From: Deltaproteobacteria bacterium
Lineage (GTDB): Bacteria > Desulfobacterota > DSM-4660 > Desulfatiglandales > Desulfatiglandaceae
DNA length: 5,798 nt
Direction: 5' to 3'
Assembly: GCA_018644785.1 (NCBI GenBank)
Contig: JABGPV010000301.1
Span: 1-5,798 of the forward strand
Below, piece by piece: positions 1-5,645 of this stretch. The translations under genes and the position numbers were made by a program. A model generated the notes under the pieces. That model saw nothing but the letters and a program-made list of their open reading frames with translations, searched no databases and was not told where the DNA came from. Position 1 is the stretch's first letter; each line of letters begins with the position of its first letter.

Positions 1-135
1 CGCTGCGCAGGCGACCATGCACGTGCCACACCCGGTACATTTGTCAAGATCGATGACCATGCCATATTTTTGACCGGACTGATGCGCGGTTTCATGACCG
101 GCGTCAGGTTTCCCGTGGTCATTTTCTTTTTTCAT
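1..135 (-). CDS. qrcC: QrcC, iron-sulfur subunit of the Qrc quinone reductase complex (N-terminal 45 residues, cut by window edge)
   Basis: The visible 45 residues begin MKKENDHGKPDAGHE and reach a ferredoxin-type cluster motif CTGCGTCMVAC (Cys33, 36, 39, 43), the CxxCxxCxxxC signature of PsrB/QrcC-type [4Fe-4S] proteins. No signal peptide is visible; in this family the subunit is thought to be exported together with its Tat-bearing partner, here QrcB. The start is supported by an SD-like AGGTGAGG that overlaps the qrcB stop codon; the gap from that stop is 12 bases, which implies one transcript. Known role of the family: relaying electrons through several Fe-S clusters between the periplasmic QrcA/QrcB module and the membrane subunit QrcD. 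The assignment rests on gene order plus this motif, because most of the protein is outside the window. A PsrB/HmcB-like ferredoxin of a related complex is the main alternative. Confidence 0.8.
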   Translation of the reverse strand, partial: MKKENDHGKPDAGHETAHQSGQKYGMVIDLDKCTGCGTCMVACAA

Positions 136-147
136 GAGCTACCTCAC

Positions 148-2597
148 CTAAGCCTTTATTAACTTAACTGGCGTATTCCACCAGAGCGGGTATCCGCTGA
201 CCGGATCGTTTAAGGCCTTGACGATATTGTTCGGGTTAACGCCTTTACCCTTCTGGTATTCATCGTAGGCCGTGTGACCAAAGCCGAGCGGCATGTAGAC
301 CCTTCCCGGCATTGCGCCCTCAAACAGGTCTATCCGCACCTGCAGCTGCCCCAAAGGTGACTTGACAACTGCCCGGTCTCCCTGGTGCAGCTTGTATTTG
401 GCGGCTGTTGCGGGATTCACGGCAGCGAAAGATTCGTTTTTCAAAAGCTGAGTGGCAAAAATGGTCTTGTAGAGAAAGGGTGGTGAGGGAATCCATCCGC
501 TGGTGAGATTGATCATCTCGTAGGGAACCATGAACAGGGGATATTTGGAGCGATCCACCCCCAGTTTCGGCGCCTCATAATGTCCCATGAGGGCTTCAAC
601 GCCAGCAACACGAATACCCATCTGATCAAGGGCTGCCTTTCCGAAATAACCTGCCGCAGTTTCTGACTGACAAATTCAAATTTTCCGCTGGGCGTCTCAA
701 AAAGGCCCTGCCATGATGTGGCAAGTTTCACCGGTCGATACCACATGCCGCCGGATTTCATCTCTTCCCACATCTCATCAAAAGTGCCATAGGAGGGTTT
801 GGGAGGATCATCAAAGTACTTAAATTTCCAAGCCGGATTTGAAGGATCATATCGAACAAGCCCACCGCCCGCATCAAAGAGACCCTTTGCACGAACCTGA
901 AGCACTTCTTCGAAATTTTCCCAAGGGAACGCACTGCCGGTTGCATCGCCCACAGCCTTGGACAGGGAAATAATCACATCACCAACATTCCGAGTGTTGT
1001 TAACGGGTTCGACCACCGGTCTGGAAAGCCCATAAAGGGGATATTGCAGTCCCACAGGCCAGACGGTGTCTTCCATCTTTTCAAGATAGTTATGATCCGG
1101 CAAAATCAGATCCGCCATGTTGGCCGTTTCATCGCGGTATGGTGAAAAACTCACAATGAAGGGAATCTTCTCCAGGGCATTCTTGAACCCGCCCCCATCG
1201 GGAACGGTAAAAAACGGATTTGCTGAAAACACAAGAAGTGTGTCGACCGGAGATTTGGCGCTCCTGTTAATGGCATCGGCAAAATGGTTGATAAGGCTCT
1301 GAGCGAAAGGATATGCAGGCGTGCCCGCACCATCGATACGCGGCTTCTTAAGACCATTTACCGCCACTTTATCAGGCTCAAAACCGGGAAGGGGCGACAG
1401 GGGGAGAGAGCCTGGGAGCAGAACGCCTCCCGGTCGATTTATCCTCCCGGCAACAGCATTGAGGCTTTGAACTGCCATAAATTCATAAAGGCTGCCGTTC
1501 AGGTTGTTTTTCCCTTTTCCGTAGACGGCAACAGGCGCCTTTGCTTTGCTGAAATCATCCGCCAGGGCGATAATGGTTTTCGCATCAACCCCGGTGATTC
1601 TCTCCACCTGGGCGGGGGAATATTTTTGGAGTACGATGGTTTTAAAGCCAGACTGCTTTTGCCCCCCTGAAGACGTCAGATCATTAAATCCATAGGTAAA
1701 TCCGTTCACAAACCGCTCATCGATACGTCCCTTCCCGATGAGAACATTCACAATTCCCAAAGCCAACGCGCCGTCGGTTCCGGGCTTAGGCGCCACCCAG
1801 AAGTCCGCTTTGGATGCGGTATTGGATGCCCGGGATTCAATCTGAACCACCTTGGTGTTGCGTTTGGCCGGATTGGCGTCATGCCACAGCCCCCAGGCAT
1901 TCATGACCCGGCCGGGGGCACCCCAGCCTTCCAGCAGCCCGGCACCGAAGCTCAATACATAATCGGAGTTCTCCAGATCGTAGGCCATGGGGTTTGATTT
2001 TCCCTGCATCAGAAGGTTACCCATGTTATAGGTATCTGTAATGGTGCTAGGTTTTACATAATTGGGGCTTCCAACCGCTTGCATGAATCTTTCGATGAGC
2101 AGCGATGTGGTCGTACCCGCAACATTTCCATCAATGGCAGCGATCGCCTCAGGCTTTCCGGATTTTCGCAGGTTTTCGATTCGACCCGCTAAAATATCAT
2201 AGGCTTCACCCCAGGTGATGTTGACAAACTGACCTTCACCCCTGGCGCCCACCCGTTTCATGGGACCCGGAAACCGCATATCGTTGTCATAGAGCAGCTG
2301 AAGACCTCCCATGCCAACCGGACAGATGCCCCCGGGATTGATGGGGTAATCGGTACGACCTTCAATCTTCACAGCCCGCTGGTCGACCTTTCTGACAGAA
2401 ATACCGCACCCGCCCGAGCAAAGGTTGCAAACGGTGTTTTCTTCCGTAACCGCACCGGTGGACGGGACAGGCACCCACGGCCAGTTCTGGGTCCATATGG
2501 CGACATCATCCGTAATCTTCCAGGGTAGCGGCGTGACCTGAATTCCCACGACCCCGCCGACGACAGATGCGATGAAATTTCTTCTGGTTATTTTCAT
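148..2597 (-). CDS. qrcB: QrcB, Tat-exported molybdopterin-family subunit of Qrc; reading frame broken by a frameshift
   Basis: Member of the DMSO-reductase/molybdopterin oxidoreductase superfamily, placed as QrcB by its neighbours. The N-terminus has a Tat signal (MKITRRNFIASVVGG). A single [4Fe-4S] site follows: Cys57, Cys60, Cys64 and Cys92 (CNLCSGGC, then GGICPVG). The central fold runs to about residue 646 and includes typical blocks such as ADLILPDHNYLEKMED and FETPSGKFEF. The reading frame is then lost. It continues in the -1 frame as TAAGYFGKAALDQMG and a 170-residue molybdopterin-dinucleotide-binding C-terminal domain (GDRAVVKSPLGQLQV) ending at 148. Restored length is about 816 residues. 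Uncorrected, translation stops at 513 after 48 unrelated residues. These four are the only cysteines in the restored protein, and no Cys or Sec Mo ligand is seen around residues 176-200, which matches reports that Qrc carries no molybdenum. The ATG at 2597 is preferred over the one at 2603 because AAGGGG sits about 9 bases upstream and it opens directly on the Tat motif. It starts 13 bases after qrcA. It could be a sequencing error or a real pseudogene. Confidence 0.85.
657..678 (-). other. frameshift site in qrcB
   Basis: The upstream frame carries good family sequence up to about FEFVSQK (AAA codon at 660-662). The downstream frame is open only after a TGA at 676-678, and reads ETAAGYFGKAALDQMG directly from there. 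The break must therefore lie close to this interval. The frame is restored by one extra base (for example AAA to AAAA, giving QKTAAGYF) or by removing two bases (for example CA, giving VSETAAGYF). The local sequence GTCAGTCAG is a short tandem repeat that could favour slippage. No canonical -1 slippery heptamer is present, so programmed frameshifting is not supported. Confidence 0.8.
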
Positions 2598-2610
2598 GGT
2601 CATCTTCCCC

Positions 2611-3327
2611 TTATTTGTGACACACGAAACAGGCGTTATTCTGTTCCTGTCCTTTTTCTGTGTGGCATTGGGCACAGTCATCCATCTTCATGCGATCAGC
2701 ATACGTTTTGTTCAGATACAATCCGGAAATATTTTTTCCCCAGATGTTGATGCTGTAGCCGGTTAACCGGTTTTCAACATACAACGGCAGTTTTTCGTTG
2801 CCTGCAAAATTCCCATGGCATGTGGCACATTCCATTTTCCCCATTTTCACATGGGCAATATGGGAAAAATAGACACAGTCCGGCTGTTTTGAATAAACAA
2901 ACCAGGGAACTTCCTTTTCAGGCTCAACATATTCCACCAGAAACGCTTTTTCTTCCGGCGTTTCCCCCAGAGGAGACTCAGGATCATCATGGCATTCCGT
3001 GCATTTTTCCAGTTTGGGAATACCCGCAAAGCTGCCGTCCTCTCGAAAACCGTGACAGCTTTGACATTTTTCCTCGGGCGTTTCCCCCTCAATGCCATCC
3101 ACTATTTCAGAATCAAGGTGCAACGCGTGATTGAAATTGATGGGCTGCGGTTGTTTGGAATAGAGTAATGCGGGAAATACGGCCCAACCCACAATCAGCG
3201 CGCCGATCAGGCCTAAAACAAAAAAGCCGGCGTCCTGGACGATAAGGCTGAGGTTTATCCACTTGGGGACCAGGCCGCCATTGGATGATTGGGTTCCGTT
3301 TTCAGCGGAATTCGATTGGTTTTTCAT
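2611..3327 (-). CDS. qrcA: QrcA, membrane-anchored multiheme cytochrome c subunit of Qrc
   Basis: A 238-residue protein with one N-terminal membrane anchor (about residues 27-55, LSLIVQDAGFFVLGLIGALI and on) that is not followed by an obvious cleavage site, so the heme domain should be tethered on the periplasmic side. Five CxxCH heme c sites are visible: CQSCH (88), CTECH (109), CATCH (167), CAQCH (218) and CFVCH (233). Extra histidines in NHALH (66-70) and SHIAH (155-159) are likely distal ligands, as in class III/c7 cytochromes. The protein is internally duplicated: YSKQPQPINFNHALHL (56-71) parallels YSKQPDCVYFSHIAHV (145-160), and GETPEEK occurs twice (81 and 121). Known role: QrcA accepts electrons from periplasmic type I cytochrome c3 and feeds the complex. 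My recollection is that Desulfovibrio QrcA is hexaheme; only five canonical motifs are seen here. AGAGG lies 9 bases before the ATG. First gene of the operon. Confidence 0.87.
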   Translation of the reverse strand: MKNQSNSAENGTQSSNGGLVPKWINLSLIVQDAGFFVLGLIGALIVGWAVFPALLYSKQPQPINFNHALHLDSEIVDGIEGETPEEKCQSCHGFREDGSFAGIPKLEKCTECHDDPESPLGETPEEKAFLVEYVEPEKEVPWFVYSKQPDCVYFSHIAHVKMGKMECATCHGNFAGNEKLPLYVENRLTGYSINIWGKNISGLYLNKTYADRMKMDDCAQCHTEKGQEQNNACFVCHK

Positions 3328-3387
3328 GGTTGTAAGCCTCTTGCATCCGGTTATGGGTTGAATAAATAAGGGGCAAACAGCTTCGAG

Positions 3388-3417
3388 TATTTACCTGATT
3401 GGTCCTCATTTTGTCAA
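3388..3417 (-). promoter_or_regulatory. probable sigma70 promoter of the qrc operon
   Basis: On the minus strand a perfect -35 TTGACA (3412-3417) is followed after 18 bases by a weak -10 TAAATA (3388-3393). Transcription would start near 3381 and leave a leader of about 50 bases before qrcA. It lies after the rpsU terminator and before qrcA, which fits an independent qrc unit. The -10 matches the consensus at only three positions. Confidence 0.45.
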
Positions 3418-3431
3418 GTGAAAAACGGCAC

Positions 3432-3484
3432 AAAAAACACGGGTCCCCCTGTTGCAAGCTTTCCTTGCATTCGCCCAGGGGAAC
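3432..3484 (-). terminator. rho-independent terminator of rpsU
   Basis: The minus strand right after the rpsU stop reads GTTCCCCTG (3484-3476), which pairs over 9 positions, with one G-U, to CAGGGGGAC (3451-3443). An inner 6-bp stem TGCAAG/CTTGCA (3469-3464 with 3458-3453) closes on a 5-base loop. A run of six T (3437-3432) follows a few bases later. It begins one base after the stop codon and separates rpsU from the qrc operon. Confidence 0.65.
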
Positions 3485-3485
3485 A

Positions 3486-3671
3486 CTAAAATCTTCTTAC
3501 TTTTTTCCTCCGCCTTTTCGCGGCCTTGGCCTGTTTCTTTTTTTTCTGAACACTCGGTTTATCGTAAAAACGTCGCTCTTTGATTTCCGAAAAAAAGCCC
3601 TCTTTGGTTAACTTCCTTTTTAAATCTTTAATTGCCTTTTCTATCTGATTATCACGAACAATTACTTTCAT
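3486..3671 (-). CDS. rpsU: 30S ribosomal protein bS21
   Basis: The 61-residue product begins MKVIVRDNQIEKAIKDLKRK and continues with GFFSEIKERRFYDKPS, which matches the bS21 core (V.V..NE..D.AL.RFKR...K.G...E...R.FYEKP). It ends in a very basic tail, KKKKQAKAAKRRRKKVRRF, that should contact 16S rRNA. In known ribosomes bS21 sits on the 30S platform near the anti-Shine-Dalgarno region and assists initiation. It is about ten residues shorter than the E. coli protein, with the difference mostly at the C-terminus; short forms are common. GAGG (3685-3682) lies 10 bases before the ATG. The gene stands alone between its long leader and its terminator, and neither dnaG nor rpoD is next to it as in the classic macromolecular-synthesis operon. 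Confidence 0.93.
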   Translation of the reverse strand: MKVIVRDNQIEKAIKDLKRKLTKEGFFSEIKERRFYDKPSVQKKKKQAKAAKRRRKKVRRF

Positions 3672-3709
3672 AGAGACATAACCTCGTCATTTAAAAAATT
3701 CTCTGGTTC

Positions 3710-3745
3710 AAAAAAAAACACCTCACAACCAACAGAGATGCTTTT
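3710..3745 (-). terminator. terminator-like hairpin (possible attenuator) in the rpsU leader
   Basis: Minus-strand AAAAGCATCTC (3745-3735) pairs with GAGGTGTTTTT (3724-3714) over 11 positions, two of them G-U, around a 10-base loop. A run of nine T (3718-3710) forms the end of the stem and the tail. The GC-containing core is only 6 bp, so it is moderate in strength. It lies about 40 bases upstream of the rpsU ATG with no good promoter in between. It would therefore act either as an attenuator controlling read-through into rpsU or as the end of a separate short transcript. Confidence 0.45.
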
Positions 3746-3802
3746 CCTCGCCTTCAACAGCGGACGAATTCTAATTTTTCATCATTTATATATGGGGCAC
3801 AG

Positions 3803-3937
3803 TCACATCAATATCGGGTCCACCTGTCGGATATGCGATGAAAGTTCAAAAGCACTCTTATGTTGGGGGGGCATATAGCATCTGCCGGGACCGTAGGGCC
3901 TCGCAACAAATAATTCCACTGATAAACCTACGGCCAT
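3803..3937 (-). CDS. possible 44-residue small ORF in the rpsU leader, function unknown
   Basis: An ATG at 3937-3935 is preceded by AAAGGGGGTGATTTATC, which carries a long match to the anti-Shine-Dalgarno sequence (GGGGGTGAT) at normal spacing; this is the strongest ribosome-binding site in the window. The frame runs 44 codons to TGA at 3805-3803. The product starts MAVGLSVELFVARPYGPGRC and ends HIRQVDPILM; it has one cysteine, no membrane segment and no family I recognise. It lies downstream of the putative rpsU promoter and upstream of the terminator-like hairpin, so it could be a leader peptide, an independent small protein or chance. Against it: the length is easy to reach by chance and the codons include several rare-type ones (AGG, AGA, ATA). 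The start codon sits beside a 9-bp hairpin that could affect its translation. Confidence 0.33.
   Translation of the reverse strand: MAVGLSVELFVARPYGPGRCYMPPQHKSAFELSSHIRQVDPILM
3889..3935 (-). other. hairpin over the small-ORF start in the rpsU leader
   Basis: Minus-strand GGCCGTAGG (3935-3927) pairs with CCTACGGTC (3897-3889) over 9 positions with one G-U and a 29-base loop. The 5' arm begins at the G of the small-ORF ATG. Outside it, GGGGG of the Shine-Dalgarno (3951-3947) faces a C7 run (3871-3865), which would allow a nested second helix hiding the ribosome-binding site. I recognise no known riboswitch or ribosomal leader class in it. Confidence 0.35.
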
Positions 3938-3989
3938 GATAAATCACCCCCTTTGCGCGAATTACATCCTTCATTTTGCTTAGCTGAGC

Positions 3990-4018
3990 AATCTAATTTT
4001 AAAAAAGAGTTTTGTCAA
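3990..4018 (-). promoter_or_regulatory. probable sigma70 promoter of the rpsU leader
   Basis: The minus strand has a perfect -35 TTGACA (4018-4013), a 17-base AT-rich spacer and -10 TAGATT (3995-3990, four of six consensus positions). It begins just 6 bases after the rlmD stop codon. Transcription starting near 3983 would give rpsU a leader of about 310 bases. Confidence 0.6.
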
Positions 4019-4024
4019 TCTTTT

Positions 4025-5431
4025 TCAATCTGTGGATGTTTTTTTTCGAAGGGAGAGCTTGGCAACCGCCTCAATATGGAAGGTATGGGGGAACATGTCA
4101 ACGGGCTGAATTTCATTTAATTCGTAATCTTCCACCATGGTTTCCAGATCCCTGGCTAGCGTTGTGGGATTGCACGACACATAAATGATTCGTTGAGGCC
4201 CGAGGGCCATTGTTTCAGCCAGTACATCCTTGTGCATTCCCGCACGTGGCGGATCAATGATCATTAGATCCGGCTTAAACCCTATACCCCCTAGTTTTTC
4301 ACGAATATCGCCACATATAAACTGACAGTTCCGAACGCCGTTTTCCAAAGCATTCCTGTCGGCGTCCGCTGTTGCGCTTTGGCTGATCTCTATGCCGGTC
4401 ACGGAGCGAACCCGGTCTGCCAGGAAAATCGGAATGGTCCCCGTACCACTGTACAGATCGAGCACCTTTTCCGACCCTTTCGGATTGGCATAACGGAGCA
4501 CCTGTTCATATAGTTTCAGGGCAGAGGATGTGTTGGTTTGAAAAAACGAATTTGCTGAAACCCGGAAACTGAAGGGACCGATTTTGTCATTGATAAATCC
4601 ATCTCCCCTGAGCACCTTTTCTTTTTCTCCAACGGCAATGGAAGCCTTTCGCCCATTGATATTGTTGACAACCGTTTTGATGCCTGAAAATTTTCGGCAA
4701 AGGCGGTCAGCCAGGGGCTGAACCGTGGATATATTTTCCTCCGAAGTCACCAGATTGACCATCCACTGATCAAACGCTGCAGAATGCCGAATGGCCAAAT
4801 AGCGCCAGAAACCTTTATGGCTTTTCAAGCCGTAGACCGGAACATCCGATTCCTTTACATATTGACCCACTTCCCTCAAAATGTCGCTTCCCGTTTGCTG
4901 CTGCAGCAAGCATGCCGCCATATCAATGACCTTAAGATATGTTCCGGGCACATGGAGTCCCAGAGCAAAACCCTCTCTTTTTTCTTTAAGATGCAGCTCG
5001 CGGGGAAGATACCATCGCCTGTCAGAGAAGGAAAACTCCATTTTGTTTCGGTATCCAAAAATATTTTCCGAAGGGAGCAGTGGCCGAACCATCACATCTT
5101 TCAACCCTGCAATACGCTCAAGGGGTTCCTTGATGTGTTCCCTTTTAAAAACCAATTGCTTTTCATAAGCCACATGCTGCCATTGGCAACCACCGCAGTA
5201 ACCCGCATATGGGCAGGCAGTTTCAATTCGATCAGATGATGCATCCAGTAATTCTACAAGAGCTGCCTCCGCATAATCCTTCTTTTTCTTGAATATCCTG
5301 GCCAGGATTCTGTCACCGGGCACAGTGCCCCGCACGAAGATCACAAATCCATCCAGACGGGCAATGCCACGCCCCCCATAAGCCATCTTTTCAATGTTCA
5401 GTTCAACCGTATGCCCTTTTCGCAATTTCAT
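4025..5431 (-). CDS. rlmD: 23S rRNA (uracil-5-)-methyltransferase, RlmD/TrmA family
   Basis: A 468-residue member of the TrmA/RumA (RlmD) family, which uses S-adenosylmethionine to methylate C5 of a uridine in RNA, in E. coli RlmD U1939 of 23S rRNA. Domains in order: N-terminal TRAM RNA-binding domain (residues 1-63, GGRGIARLDGFVIFVRGTVP); [4Fe-4S] cysteines Cys73, Cys79, Cys82 (CPYAGYCGGC) with Cys174 as the probable fourth; substrate-binding central domain; then the Rossmann methyltransferase with FFQTN (296-300), SAM motif VLDLYSGTG (323-331), IDPPRAG (392-398), catalytic nucleophile Cys420 in SCNP, and the C-terminal HIEAVA Glu454 expected as general base. All key residues are present. 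The ATG at 5431 is chosen; a GTG two codons earlier (5437) is an alternative, and neither has a strong Shine-Dalgarno. Family members also act on tRNA U54 or other 23S sites (RlmC/RlmCD), so the exact target is inferred; the iron-sulfur cysteines favour RlmD over TrmA. Confidence 0.92.
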   Translation of the reverse strand: MKLRKGHTVELNIEKMAYGGRGIARLDGFVIFVRGTVPGDRILARIFKKKKDYAEAALVELLDASSDRIETACPYAGYCGGCQWQHVAYEKQLVFKREHIKEPLERIAGLKDVMVRPLLPSENIFGYRNKMEFSFSDRRWYLPRELHLKEKREGFALGLHVPGTYLKVIDMAACLLQQQTGSDILREVGQYVKESDVPVYGLKSHKGFWRYLAIRHSAAFDQWMVNLVTSEENISTVQPLADRLCRKFSGIKTVVNNINGRKASIAVGEKEKVLRGDGFINDKIGPFSFRVSANSFFQTNTSSALKLYEQVLRYANPKGSEKVLDLYSGTGTIPIFLADRVRSVTGIEISQSATADADRNALENGVRNCQFICGDIREKLGGIGFKPDLMIIDPPRAGMHKDVLAETMALGPQRIIYVSCNPTTLARDLETMVEDYELNEIQPVDMFPHTFHIEAVAKLSLRKKTSTD

Positions 5432-5505
5432 TGTCACACACTCAGTATCTCGAAAGGGTTTAACCCCTTACCATTTGACGAGATTATCAAATTTTTTGGT
5501 CGACG

Positions 5506-5579
5506 AGCGCTGACTTTAATGATATCTATGAGCAAAGTCAATGGCGCTGCAAATCCCCTAAGCCGTTCTATGCTCATAG
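5506..5579. repeat. interlocked inverted repeats between rlmD and the divergent gene
   Basis: First repeat: AGCGCTGACTTT (5506-5517) against AAAGTCA plus GCGCT (5534-5540 and 5544-5548), 12 pairs with a 3-base bulge and a 16-base loop. Second repeat: CTATGAGCA (5526-5534) against TGCTCATAG (5571-5579), a perfect 9-bp match. The first arm of the second repeat lies in the loop of the first (one base overlaps), so as RNA the two could form an H-type pseudoknot. As DNA they could be operators in the divergent promoter region. Smaller repeats nearby in the gap are GGGTTTAACCC (5456-5466) and ATTTGA/TCAAAT (5473-5478, 5487-5492). Confidence 0.5.
5513..5541 (-). promoter_or_regulatory. candidate rlmD promoter
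   Basis: On the minus strand TTGACT (5541-5536, five of six -35 positions), 17 bases, then TAAAGT (5518-5513, four of six -10 positions). It gives a leader of about 75 bases to the rlmD ATG. Both hexamers lie inside the arms of the TGACTTT/AAAGTCA inverted repeat, so a protein or RNA fold on that repeat would affect this promoter. Confidence 0.35.
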
Positions 5580-5645
5580 GCACAGTAGGGTTATTATAAA
5601 ACCACGTTATCATGGATCGCTAAATGGTTAAGATAGGAATTTGAT

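Noticed and set aside
148..621. A free-standing 157-residue protein starting at the ATG at 621.
   Set aside because: It is the C-terminal cofactor domain of qrcB. In-frame family-like sequence extends upstream of this ATG to about 660, and there is no convincing Shine-Dalgarno.
657..678. Programmed -1 ribosomal frameshifting in qrcB.
   Set aside because: There is no X XXY YYZ slippery heptamer at the junction, and I know of no such case in this family.
1284..1670. A 128-codon open frame on the plus strand inside qrcB.
   Set aside because: It is antisense to well-supported qrcB sequence, has no recognisable domain and looks like a shadow frame.
148..2597. Calling qrcB a catalytic polysulfide/thiosulfate reductase or formate dehydrogenase.
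   Set aside because: No Cys or Sec metal ligand is present, and the gene sits between a QrcA-type cytochrome and a QrcC-type ferredoxin.
2598..2681. An N-terminal extension of qrcB starting at 2681.
   Set aside because: It overlaps the 3' end of qrcA, including its last two heme sites, and would bury the Tat signal; the ATG at 2597 has the ribosome-binding site.
3792..3878. A 28-codon plus-strand ORF with cysteine pairs (TCRICDE) antisense to the rpsU leader.
   Set aside because: It has no Shine-Dalgarno, is very short and lies opposite a better-supported minus-strand feature.
3672..4024. A known riboswitch, tRNA, SRP RNA or 6S RNA in the 353-base gap.
   Set aside because: No conserved core of these classes is recognisable, and no T-loop sequence is present.
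4002..4025. AAAAAGA/TCTTTTT hairpin after rlmD as its terminator.
   Set aside because: The stem is almost entirely A-U with a 10-base loop and overlaps the -35 of the next promoter; too weak to call.
5592..5600. TATTATAAA as a full plus-strand promoter for the exported protein gene.
   Set aside because: No -35 hexamer lies 16-18 bases upstream and there is no sigma54 pattern; it is mentioned only as a possible -10.
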